Positions 10,601 to 20,222 of a stretch of DNA of 64,000 nt are shown here, piece by piece. Source of the stretch: Anthopleura xanthogrammica (taxonomy: Eukaryota > Cnidaria > Anthozoa > Actiniaria > Actiniidae); NCBI GenBank assembly GCA_964019055.1, contig OZ025213.1, forward strand, positions 5,557,292-5,621,291. The letters are read 5' to 3'. The number at the start of each line of letters is the position of its first letter. The first letter of the stretch is position 1. Under the pieces are notes generated by a model, which did not search any database, was not told the DNA's origin, and was given only the letters and a program-made list of their open reading frames with translations. The position numbers were made by a program, and so were the translations under genes.

Positions 10601-13600
10601 GGGGTGGGGGGTTTGCTACTCACCAAGACCCCAGTCCCCCCTCCCTCCCTGCCCTCCAATTCTTCTGGGACAAAAACTTGAAGATGTCGATCGTTATTTT
10701 ATTGTATTATAATTAAAATTCTAAACTTAAAATATGTTTTGTAGGTCACTTACAGCAGTTTGCATGAAACTTGAACTCCTTGAATTCACATTTTTCTGTA
10801 GCAAAGAAAACAACCTTGAGCTTTAGAAGACTGCATATCGCTCCTATACTGACAGTAGCCTGCGTAGTGGATGATGGGGAAAGGCGGCAGGGGACTGGAA
10901 AAGAGAGTACAATACCCCCGTCTCCCTTTCCACTTCCCCTTTCCCCGCTACGCAGGGTAACATAACACTCAAAACTCATCAATGACGTTACCTTTGACGT
11001 AAACTTTCTTTTGGAATTTCTCCTTGGACGGCATACTTTGGAGTACCAATTCGTACAGGGAGCCATAATGAATTCGATGAAACGTATAATATGTTTCTTT
11101 GTTCTGATTAACAAACAATTATTATGTTGGTCAGATAATCATGTGGGTTTAAACGTGTAATACCATCACCATGCTCCGGAATATTCAGATATGCAAATTA
11201 GGAGTTTTGATACCGTATTGCTTACTATCAATAGACGTCACTTCCGGTAGTATCTCCGTTTTAACCGGCTTGGAGAATGTTGGAGGTTGTCTGTGTATCT
11301 TGTTTTCTGGTTTCATGTTGTACAAATAGTCAGATAGAATACTTTGAGGAGTTATTTTGACATGATTTGATTTAAGAATCACTAGTTGCCCCCCAGTCAA
11401 TCATTGGTTGCCCCCCAGTCAAATCCAGAAAAGTCACGTGATTGATAGTAAGCAATGGAATGTTAAGCTAAATTCAAGATGGCCGCTTCTATCCGCACAT
11501 ATCAAACTTTTCGCTGAATTCACTGGCTTTAAGAGGAAATTTAATAAATCTCTCAATGGAATATTTAATTTGAATATTTGCATTTAAGTTTAGTCTTGAG
11601 AGGTTTTTAAAGCAAAGAATGAGATTTACTGAGAAGAACTTCATCGACAAAACATCTGAATATATTCCGGAGCATCGCACTAAAGAAATGTATGGCTGTT
11701 AACTATTCAACCCCCTGTTTGACAAAGAAATGATACTCTTGGGAATGACAGGTGGTCTGAAATGGGACAACAAACCGCCCAAGCGAAAAAAGTCTAAAGA
11801 CCCCTTGCACGTGCCGTCAAAACAGCTCAATTTGGAGGACAAAACAAAAGAATTTCAATCTCTAGAAAATTGGAACCTATTGTTTTGTCCTCCGCCAAAT
11901 CGAGCTCCATTCCGACGTGCTGCAAAGGGTCTATTCGTCAGTGTGCCCTAATTGGTCGCGTGAATCTCTTCCCATGAGAATAAAAGGACAAATGACGTGG
12001 CCACCATGTTGGTTGGCATAACAAAAGAGACCAAGACCAAATTTGTCCGTCCTTTGTCAAAGTCAACCAAAATGGCGGCTATGACGTCACAAGCACCCAA
12101 AGAATATCCCTTCAAAGAAGCTTGCAGTGGTTTGGGATCAAAATTCATGCATCGTTGGTCAGGTCTTTCATGGATATCCTAACTTTTGCCATTTTGGTGA
12201 GTCTGTTAGGATAGGCAATGAGTTTATTATACATTTTTCTTACTTTTGAGTTGATTTGAGTGCATCTGATATGACCGACATGTCCAGTCATGCCAACCAA
12301 ATTCACTTGATACCCCCACAAGTCATTGTACCCTACAATATGAAAACTGGCAAATAAGCAATACTAGACTGATACTAAACGCTACAAGTGAACGAAGAAA
12401 AGAAAGAATTCTGAGAGCAGAATCGAATGACGAAGACAAGATTGTAAACCAGAGTTAGTAAAGCTGTAACCATCTCTATTAACTCTTAGTAAACTGATGT
12501 TGAGCCATTAAATTTAGACTGAAACTTAGTCTACGCTGTTTGTCGGTTTGTAATGTTGTCGTGAGACACGAGCTCTTCTCAACAACCCGGTACTGATCAC
12601 CAAACAACGCAGGCTAACTGAAACTTTGAAAGTACTACGCCATGATCCGGCCACGAAGTTACAAACAATAAAATTTGAATGACACAAACCCAAATACAAA
12701 CAAGAAACAAAAGTTTTACCGATAATAGGCGGTTTCCAACCAATCTGTATAACAACTTCGCCCTCGTGAATAAAGACTAAAGTGTTAATGTCCCTTGGTA
12801 GTCCTGCAAATGACGTGCACTTTGGAAAAATGTTACTGGCACATGTCCTCACTAAAAACATTGGTAAATAAAAGCTTTAGCAAATTATAGGACCAGTTGA
12901 AGGTAGCTCAAAATGATGCTCTTTTCCATGAAAGTTGATTTTCCAGGCAGCGTTTTTTGAGAAAGTTGCACGCCGGATGGTAGAAGAATGCATTCGAAAA
13001 AATTTAATACGACAAAGATGTATTTCTTCACTTGTTCGTTGATGCTAAACTCTTTTTTAAAACGTGCCCTCTCGACTTGAAAGCTGTTATTCTTACTGCG
13101 CATGCTCGACTAACATTTCGTCGAGCCTGCGCAGTGAGTGTTTTAAAAGAATGAAAGGCTCTGGCCGTCCAGAGTGACTCTCTGGTGAATTTTTGACTCC
13201 TTTTAGTTATTACTACTTACCTTCACCAGCCTTCCCACAGTCTGGATTCTTATCTAAGGAAAAAAGAAGAAAGTCATGTTTAGAGAAAAAATCATACTCA
13301 ATTTTTTGACAAAACTAAGTTTCTCAGAACCAGAGAACGGTCAGCCATGTACTCGTTCCAAGTTCTTCATCAGCATTCATGATAGATTCACCGGAAAGCC
13401 GAAGAAGTCCTAGGAAGGAGGATATAAACAGCCCACTTTCGATATTCTGGTTGAGTGATCACGAACAAAGAAATTCAGGACGAGGCTCCGGGGAAAAAAT
13501 GGAGAAATTATATTCTTTTGTTTCCCGGGAGCCTCGTCTTCAATTGCTTTATGCGTGATCAATCAACCAGAATATCGAAATTGGGCTACTGGCTTACCTG

Positions 13601-16600
13601 TTTCTCGTTTAGTTCTTTTGCACTTGAGTCCCTTACCTAATAAAACAGATCGGGATTTAGAAAATTATTAGTCAAATAGACATGCGCAGTAGCATTTATG
13701 TACTTTAATGTGTTCGGAGGCATGCTTCGTAGCATGTATTGATTCGTATTTACAGACATGCGCAGTAGCATGTATTGATTTGTGTTTCAAGACATGCGCA
13801 GTAGCATTATGTGTACAGACATGCGCATTCCCCAATATTTTACATTTACATACCGTCAGACAACAATATCCTCCAAGCACCTTGCTTGCCTCTCTTCCTT
13901 ACAAGACATTCGAATAATCCACAGTGGTTTTTAGTAATCTTCCTAATCTTCAAGAACTCCAATTTTTCTTTTGAGCGCCTTTTGATCTGGTATCCACTTG
14001 ACTTTGTAATGTTTAGTGGAAGTCCATCTTTGAACCACAGAACCTCTGATGTTTTTAAAGGAATCTTGCATCTTAATCTACAGGTTGACCCAATATTTGC
14101 TTTGATTTGCTTGACTTTTATTTTCTGGAGAAAAAATAAAAACTCAAGCTCAAAATCAATAACAGTCTCGTTTCCGTGCTAACCCAAGCACTTCGTTCTC
14201 ATGCCAAACCGGGCCAAAAGCACACTGAATGGCTCCCGTGATGCATGGCGGGAACATCACCTCAGAATGCAGCTCAATTTGGAGGACAAAACAATAGGTT
14301 CCAATTCTCAGGATAATGATATTCTTTTGTTTTGTCCTCCAAGTTGACGTCCCCTGAAAGGTGTCCATTGATGAGCGCTTTGTGAGCCGTATTTAAGGAT
14401 CCCTGATTAATACCTTGATGAGAGAAACTAGTGACGAATATTTACACAGGACCCCCAAAATGAAAAAAAAAAAAAAGAAACCCCGAGAGTCGTCTGCGTA
14501 GAAGGCTTATGTTTTATATATTGAGGTGCATCAAAAGAACTGTCACTGGCAAAAACATAGATAAAAAGTCGAGTCAGAATAACAATGGTCCAATGACAAT
14601 TTTTAATAAATGACATGAAATACGTAAATAATGGCCACAACAATTCTTGGTATGCTAATTATCCAAAACAATATTAACAAAGATCAACAAAAGATCAACA
14701 AAATCTGTTTGACATGACATAATTCAAGCTACCAGCAAAGAAAACAATAGGTTTTGCTTGGACATGTAAAATGTTAAAATATCTTAGATAAACATGTTTA
14801 TTTTTCTTCTTAACTTAGAGACAGTGTACGTTGAAGATTGAAGTGTGGTTGATATTGGAGCCTTTGTACTGGCATAATTTATTTGAAAAATAGCCTTTGT
14901 CAAAATGAAAGAATATAACTTGAAAATAGATTGGAATTCTACTGGAAGTTTATTAAAAAATCGGATGAATTCCAATCTTCGTTTGTTCTTGTTTTCGTTT
15001 TTTAAATATTTTTAGTATTTTCACAAAGCCAAGGTTGCAGGTAGCGTGACTAGGGCCCGATCTAGTGCTTCGAGTGATGTATTTTAAGCTGCATGTTTTG
15101 TTTGTACTTATCTAATCGCAATTTACAACTGATTTTATTACCCACCAATATTGTGCTTTACTCAATGATATCATGATTCATATCTCTTATCCAAGTGTAC
15201 TATTTACGAAAAGGTTGTCTATTTTTGGGTTCAACATCGTTCTCATCACCATAGAAATAGATTTGGGTTCTTAGGATTTCTCATGACCTTTCTTTAGTTT
15301 TCTCTTTTTTTTTTCCTTCTCTCTCTCTCTCTCTTTCTCTCTATCTTTTATTTCCTTTCCTATAGTTTGTGTACAAGAGGAATAGGGGGCTGTAATTTTT
15401 TCCCCAATTGCTTTGAACCAGGTTTTACTGACCGATTTTTTCCAGTCGATTCGATATTGTCGAGGTCTAGCTTACCCACGTTGATTACTGACACTAGTAT
15501 ATGCAAAGTTTACCTCTAGGCTACACACAATATGCATTAAAACCCTTCTAGATTGATGTATGCAATAAATATGGAATTCCTATTGAAACAGCAGGAGCAG
15601 ATAATAAGATAAAATCTTTTTAACTTTGTAATCTTATGATCAAGATGTTTACACATTGCGGTACTGTACATAGCAACAAATTTAACAATCCTTTTCGCAT
15701 TTCGAGAGGGAAAATGTTGCCCGAGGCTTTGTATATCGTGTTCGTTCCCGGGTCTTTTAGCAATACAGATTAGACTTAGAAGTAACGATGGTCAGTGTTC
15801 CACGGATAGAAAATTCTAGTAGGTCTTCGTTGCGAAGTTTCTGAATTTAACATTATCAGTCTGGCATCATAATATTATCATCTTTTTCGTGATTGTCATC
15901 ATCGTGATTGTCACCAAAGATTTAACATCATCAACACCATCACCATCTTCATCATTATACTTGCAACCATTAACGAACAGATAAGCAGTCGTAAAAAGCA
16001 GACGACATACTAGCAGCAGCAGCAGCAGCAATAGTTCCCATAAAGTTAGGAACGACCTCTCATTCTTTATGGCTGCTTCAAGTAGTCGCCCGAAGGCCAA
16101 GTAACTGAATTAAAAAAATACTTTGTGTTTTCCGCATTTTAAAAGCTTTGAAAAACACAGCGAAATGATTGGATCCACTATCACTTGTTTACAGCCAGAG
16201 GGCGCAATATTTCCCCGATTCGAAACACGAGAATTCAGTAATTGCGCCCCTAACATTATGATAATATCAAGAATACTAAATTATTGGACGAGAATGATTT
16301 GAAATAATAATAATGATGATGATAATAATATTAATAAAGAAGGATGATGATAATACTGATGATAATGATGAGGATGATGATGATTGTGGTGTTCATAAAA
16401 ATAATATCAATACTAAATTATTGGACGAGAATTATTTGAAATAATAATAATGATGATGATAATAATATTAATAAAGAAGGATGATGATACTACTGATGAT
16501 AATGATGACGATAATGATGATTGTGGTGTTCATAAAAATAATATCAATACTAAATTATTGGACGAGAATGATTTGAAATAATAATAATGATGATGATAAT

Positions 16601-17840
16601 AATATTAATAAAGAAGGATGATGATACTACTGATGATAATGATGACGATAATGATGATTGTGGTGTTCATAAAAATAATATCAATACTAAATTATTGGAC
16701 GAGAATGATTTGAAATAATAATAATGATGATGATAATAATATTAATAAAGAAGGATGATGATAATACTGATGATAATGATGAGCATGATGATCATTGTGG
16801 TGTTCAAAAAAAGTTAAAAAAACTTGATAACATAATTATTCTCAGTAAAATATTTCAAATCCTCCGTGCTCCAATTCATATCACTCTATAGTAAGCTTTA
16901 CACGACCACAAATATTGTTGTACATTCGAGTAACATGGAACCAAAAACCGAGCAGAACAGACTCATTAATATACCTAAAAGTTTCCAAATGTCAAAAACT
17001 GAGAATATCGAATTATGATGATTATTATTTTGATTCACAAAACGTTTTTAATCTCCTGTTGATTCTTATTGAATACCGGCCTCGACGCGTATTTTTTTTT
17101 TTTGCAGCGAAACTTAATCGTAACTTCACCACTAATTGACTGTGTGGGTTATTTTTTTGCTAGAGACTTAAGCACGTTGTAATCTACTCTAAGACAGTGA
17201 AAAGCCGGTATCGGTTATAGGAATATCGATGACGAAAAGCAAAGAAAGATATTAAATATCCTGCATCATCCATGCGGAAATAAAGAAATACGAATCACCA
17301 TTGGTAAATATCTGACCTACGTTCACTTCAGAAACTTTTCAACAGATGTTAAACAAACGAAATAAATACCACGGAAATTATTATTACATTTTCCTAGTAT
17401 ACAAAAACGCTTTATCATTAAAGTACTGAATGAACTAGAGTCATATTATGAAATGGTATTCCACACGTCAATCGATAGTAGACAGGAACTCAATAAAGTA
17501 CGAAGATAGTTCATAGTATGGATTTGCCAAGCACAATGAACGACATATTCACTGTACATATTCACCAGCTTTAATACTAGGATATGGTAAAAGTTTAATA
17601 GGGAAAACTCAAAAGTGTTTCAGCGTTTCCTGAATTTAATATATACACATACATAAATGAATGAAGTCACTAATTGACTTTCAATTGACCCAAATAGTTC
17701 AGTGGATTCTTGCTTTATGCACTTACCTTCTTGGTTCTGGCCGATGTTTTACCATTAGGGAAGCCTTCAGCACCTTCTGATAGTAAAACCAGAATAAACA
17801 AGGCGAAAGAAAATAGAAAAAGCAGTTTCAAATCAGCCAT
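5651..17840 (-). CDS. IL-17-receptor-like SEFIR transmembrane receptor (13 coding exons, 537 aa)
   Basis: Exons, high to low: 17727-17840, 13598-13631, 13221-13253, 12720-12851, 10992-11096, 10754-10795, 10082-10266, 9683-9748, 9352-9436, 8438-8557, 8195-8275, 7353-7616, 5651-6003. They sum to 1,614 nt (538 codons with stop) and every junction is in phase. Order seen: signal peptide, Cys-rich start, two FN3-like modules, one membrane helix (about 279-299), proline-rich linker, SEFIR (about 336-480), short acidic tail. SEFIR with a FN3-type ectodomain defines the IL-17 receptor/Sef family, which signals through SEFIR-containing adaptors (CIKS/Act1 type). The subtype is uncertain; human IL17RD is longer. 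Exons 2 and 5 need the second of two tandem AGs for phase. Intron 9 uses a GC donor. Nine of twelve introns are phase 1. No transcript evidence is available. Confidence 0.85.
6206..6418 (+). pseudogene. C-terminal fragment of a retroelement protein
   Basis: An open frame of 70 codons, with no start Met in the fragment, runs from GAG 6206 to TAG 6416-6418. It begins with a basic helix ([13 protein letters not shown]) and continues through [13 protein letters not shown] and LLCLRGSR. I recall this pattern as the conserved C-terminal tail of reverse-transcriptase-type proteins repeated in cnidarian genomes; the clade is not assigned. It is 5'-truncated, flanked by TTA repeats, on the strand opposite the host gene, and now intronic. 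Confidence 0.5.
6754..7050. mobile_element. Two adjacent fold-back (MITE-like) elements
   Basis: The first (about 6754-6862) has ends ACAATTAGTCCTC and reverse-complement-like AGGTCTAATTGTT, with a strong central palindrome around AATAGCCCAT...ATGGGCTATT. The second (about 6862-7050) has ends GTAAAAACCTACTAAT and TTAGTAGGTTTTTTC. Neither encodes protein. Both sit inside the TTA-rich block. Confidence 0.65.
7735..8165. repeat. Simple-sequence stretches
   Basis: A (GT)n/(GAGT)n run lies at about 7734-7762, AT-rich AAATT repeats at about 7855-7940, and CAT/ATC trinucleotide-rich DNA at about 8020-8165. These are in the intron between the linker exon and the first SEFIR exon. The serine/isoleucine-rich open frames here are repeat translations. 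Confidence 0.75.
8195..8275 (-). CDS. SEFIR receptor exon 11: proline-rich juxtamembrane linker
   Basis: The symmetric phase-1 exon of 81 nt has a strong acceptor (TTTTTCTTTCAG) and donor (G|GTGAGT). It encodes a short, disordered-looking linker with repeated Pro and Ser (KLPNPSPPL, then [10 protein letters not shown]). Being symmetric it could be skipped without a frameshift, giving a receptor with a shorter linker. Confidence 0.75.
8438..8557 (-). CDS. SEFIR receptor exon 10: transmembrane helix
   Basis: The 120-nt exon carries a short acidic stalk (VPNDDSTK), a 21-residue hydrophobic helix ([21 protein letters not shown]) and a basic/aromatic stop-transfer end (KYCFTK). It has a clean acceptor (TTTATATTAG) and donor (G|GTAAGTC) and is phase 1 at both ends. 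The charge order predicts N-terminus outside, consistent with a type I receptor. Confidence 0.85.
8558..9351 (-). other. GC-AG intron of the SEFIR receptor
   Basis: The donor reads TTTAG|GCAAGTAT, otherwise a perfect consensus with GC replacing GT. The acceptor is TTTATATTAG. No nearby GT keeps the frame and links exon 9 to the membrane exon. GC donors are a known minor class and usually need a strong surrounding match, as seen here. Confidence 0.65.
8641..9095. mobile_element. tRNA-SINE body with triplicated tail and nested insert
   Basis: 8641-8700 matches the body of the SINE family seen elsewhere in the window (GGGTCTCTCCC, then AAGGGTTTTTCTC). It is interrupted at about 8697-8840 by a GGGGCGGATCC...GGATTTAGAGG-type fold-back insert. 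The tail motif GCCCTGACTTTATCAGCCCAG then repeats in tandem about four times, period about 62 bp, between 8872 and 9095. It lies within intron 9 of the SEFIR receptor. Confidence 0.65.
9352..13631 (-). CDS. SEFIR receptor exons 2-9: ectodomain
   Basis: Exons 13598-13631, 13221-13253, 12720-12851, 10992-11096, 10754-10795, 10082-10266, 9683-9748 and 9352-9436 encode about residues 39-265. Two beta-sandwich-like modules are suggested by [10 protein letters not shown] followed by [17 protein letters not shown], and by ISLFWGIQC followed by [10 protein letters not shown]. Sequons NST, NKS, NYT, NYS and NGT, together with many paired cysteines, fit a secreted fold. Modules are split over small exons, as in IL-17 receptors. 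The ligand is unknown; an IL-17-like cytokine is inferred from family only. Confidence 0.75.
10353..10507. mobile_element. Fold-back element in SEFIR receptor intron 6
   Basis: The ends AACACTTATTGACT and AGTCAATAAGTGTT are exact inverted repeats. Inner arms (CCTCGGGAAA...GTGGTCCC and GGGACCAC...TTTCCCTCGG) continue the pairing to give a long hairpin. There is no coding content. It is MITE-like. Confidence 0.75.
11796..11935. mobile_element. MITE family A (GGAGGACAAAACA core), copy 1
   Basis: The left end AGACCCCTTGCA and right end TGCAAAGGGTCT are inverted. The inner pair is TTTGGAGGACAAAACA with TGTTTTGTCCTCC. Other copies are at about 14272-14361, 50150-50262 and 54331-54473. It lies in SEFIR receptor intron 4. 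Confidence 0.75.
13431..13586. mobile_element. Fold-back element in SEFIR receptor intron 2
   Basis: Terminal inverted repeats AGCCCACTTTCGATATTCTG and its near-complement CAGAATATCGAAATTGGGCT enclose inner arms (GACGAGGCTCC...GGGAGCCTCGTC). No coding content. Confidence 0.75.
14272..14361. mobile_element. MITE family A, copy 2 (inner part)
   Basis: It contains GCAGCTCAATTTGGAGGAC, then ACAAAACAATAGGTTCCAAT, and the inverse TTTGTTTTGTCCTCCAAGTT. The outer ends are degraded. The internal segment is inverted relative to copy 1. Confidence 0.65.
16265..16807. repeat. 137-bp tandem repeat, about four copies
   Basis: The motif TTATTGGACGAG occurs at 16281, 16418, 16555 and 16692, exactly 137 bp apart each time. 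Units carry the same GAT/AAT-rich body and TGTGGTGTTCA end with few substitutions. It is a minisatellite inside the first intron of the SEFIR receptor. Confidence 0.9.
17727..17840 (-). CDS. SEFIR receptor exon 1: signal peptide
   Basis: The 38 codons start at ATG 17840. A lysine is followed by an uninterrupted hydrophobic core ([15 protein letters not shown]) and then SEGAEG, a plausible signal-peptidase site near residue 23-26. The exon ends in phase 0 at a consensus donor (AAG|GTAAGTGC). The longer open frame upstream of this ATG is not needed and would hide the signal sequence. Assignment to the downstream exons rests on phase, strand and the absence of another N-terminal exon; intron 1 is about 4.1 kb. 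Confidence 0.75.
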
Positions 17841-17978
17841 CGTTGCTGCGAAGTAAATGTTCACGAATAAGCAAAGAAAGAGGATGTCGATATGATCATC
17901 CAAGCAAAACACTGTCAATCATATAGTCAATATAAAGCACAACCAAGGCCGGTCAGAAGGAAAGGCTATTTACGTCTT

Positions 17979-18006
17979 TGACGTCAAATGATATCGAGGA
18001 CGTCAC
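17979..18006 (-). promoter_or_regulatory. Two CRE-type motifs upstream of the SEFIR receptor
   Basis: A perfect palindromic TGACGTCA lies at 17979-17986 and a second CRE-like site (GTGACGTC on minus) at 17999-18006. They are about 140-165 bp upstream of the ATG at 17840. CREB/ATF factors bind such sites. Placement fits a proximal promoter, but no transcription start is known. Confidence 0.45.
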
Positions 18007-19580
18007 GTTTAACTTTTTTTTATTCAAATTCCACATGGATTTGTGTAGGATGGATCGAAAGGTCAGTCGTAAGTCTTCGTAGCTTCACTGTAGAAAGTGA
18101 ACTTTACTTAGGCTGATCGGCTCTCCGAAAGTCCGAAAATAAACTTCCGTTGTTTCGCAGTATTGAAGCGAAAACTTGTCTTATAACAGGGAGTGTTGTC
18201 AGTTGGGTATGGCTTGTCTAGAGGAAGGAGAGGTTACCGCGTGACGCCCAGCTCCTTGAATAAAAAAACAACTATTTATTTAACAGTTCTCTCCTTTTCC
18301 TGTTGTCAAAAAAGCTCTGAAACTCGCGTAGGAGAGAGAGAAAAAAAGTGTAAGATCGCTAAACCTCAGGACCACCGAACGTATTGAATCAGCAATCTTG
18401 ACTAAGAGCAGTCTGTTTCCATCGATACCAGTTGGCATATAACATACGACTTGTAAAACGTCCTCTTACAAGAAAAAATATCAGTCTGTTTCTGGGACTT
18501 GCAATGACTAGGATAATGCTTTCTAGATTCCCGACGAGACTTACAAGTACAGTAAAATGAGAAATACTACCGCGCTCGTACTATTTCCTGCTCAAACTGA
18601 CGGGATGCTCCGGCTCGAAAAGCACTGACTAGTTTTATATAACCCTGATTCATTTGCCTCATGATCATAACCAAACATATCATTAGCATAAGTCAGTTCT
18701 AATGAACCGCAAACTGGCATCGCTGGGCATAATTTCTTGGAAAACGTTTTTTCCGCATTGCTTTCAAACCAACAACGAACCCGCGACGGGTAACTGAAGC
18801 CACCCGTTCCCGACGCGGTCAGCTGAAACATATCACGCCAGGGTTTTCGGGTTTATTGTTATCAAGGATTTCTAACTCCGGCTTTCGGTATCTCCGACCA
18901 TATTCATGGGTATAAACTTAAGGTATCTTGAATTTTTGGAATATCCAGTATGTGGTTCACCAGCATACCTGGCTTCTGGTTAAAAAGACCTTGCATGATT
19001 AGCTATGACGTCTTATGAAAACGAAGCTAAGAATATTGGTATCAAACGGAGGCAAAATATCGGGTATCTCGGCACCCCCGGGTGCTGTACTGGTACAGGT
19101 ACTGTTTTTTCTTCCCTCCCCAGGAACCTCGTTCTCCATTTTAGATTTAGTTCTCCTATATTATTATTAGTTATGTTACTAAGTTGGGTCTAAAATAACC
19201 GCCAATTGATTTTTTGCGTCATTAACAGAGCCAGTTCGACAGACATATTTTTGTGGTCAGCCGGCCAATGTCAATGTCAGTGTTAAGTATATTGTGCGCA
19301 TAGCTAGCTTTACTCATATTCATTTATTGTTTCAGTCTACCCACTTGTCATTCTCTCATTCGTTTATTCATTCATCCCCTCCCTCCCTCCCACTCTCTTT
19401 ATTTCCCAGTTTATTATTGTTTATTTGTTTACTTCAGTGTTTGATTGTTATTTTGTTGCTAGTTTTTATTTGTTGTTTTTTTTGCTTGGTGTTTGAGGAC
19501 AAATCTGCAAGCTTGTTTGAGTACCATTCCTTGAGAAAATAATTACTCATTGAAAGAAAAAATAATGTTTACAGGGAATC

Positions 19581-19772
19581 AAGAGAGGTGCAGTAGTAGT
19601 GTATTCACCTCTGGGGTCTCGGGTTCATCCCATGTGAGTAGACTTTGTTGGGTCTCTCCCTTGATTGGAGGGTTTCAGTTTCCCCGGGTTATAGTTTCTC
19701 TCTCTCAACGTGCTAAATCCTAAAGTGTCCGTGTTAACCGCGCCCTGATCAGCCAGAGGCTGTTTCAGTGTA
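19581..19772 (+). mobile_element. tRNA-derived SINE, near full-length head, body and tail
   Basis: The pol III-type head is GTGCAGTAGTAGTGTATTCA (A-box region) followed by GGGTTCATCCC (B-box-like). Next come the body (TTGTTGGGTCTCTCCC) and the tail (CCCTGATCAGCCAGAGGCTG). Related copies are at 8641, 25230, 30944, 41611, 50540, 60290 (minus) and 63905. Confidence 0.7.
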
Positions 19773-20048
19773 ACGATGAAATTACAACTGATCGAATGAG
19801 AAAATTGGAACAATATTAATCTGTGTTTACTACGCTAAGGGCTATTTTTTAAAATATTATCTTGTGCTTTTGCCGAACCGCGGGGATCAATATAATTATA
19901 TTTTTACAACAAATATCATCAACAAGATTATAGAGGATTACAATTCATTGGAGAACGATATTATCCTTTATTAATGAATAAAACATTGATAAAAAAAGAA
20001 GTAAACAAGTTTGAGCTGCGTTGAAGCATAAATGATATAGGAGTGATA

Positions 20049-20222
20049 TAGAGGAGATTTCGTATGAGTGTGAAAAGTCACGGCACGGTTAATTACGGGG
20101 CGGCGCGGACACTGCACCGAATATCGAATGTTTTCATACACGGCACGGCACGGCACTGACACGGTCACGGCAAGGCGCGGTGCGTACCGTAAGTTTTTCA
20201 TAATCATACGAAAACTGTTCTC
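20049..20222. mobile_element. MITE family B (CGGCACGG-rich), copy 1
   Basis: The ends GAGATTTCGTATGAGTGTG and TCATACGAAAACTGTTC are inverted. The core is rich in GGCACGG repeats. Copies at 22023-22195 (same orientation) and 46752-46914 (reverse) share ends and core. Confidence 0.75.

Larger units (their letters stand above)
13632..17726 (-). other. Long first intron of the SEFIR receptor
   Basis: About 4.1 kb without a supported exon. It holds short repeats around ACATGCGCAGTAGCAT (13680-13825), MITE family A copy 2, a CT-rich run (about 15305-15355) and the 137-bp tandem repeat at 16265. I see nothing recognisable in 14.4-15.3 kb or 16.8-17.7 kb. Confidence 0.55.
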
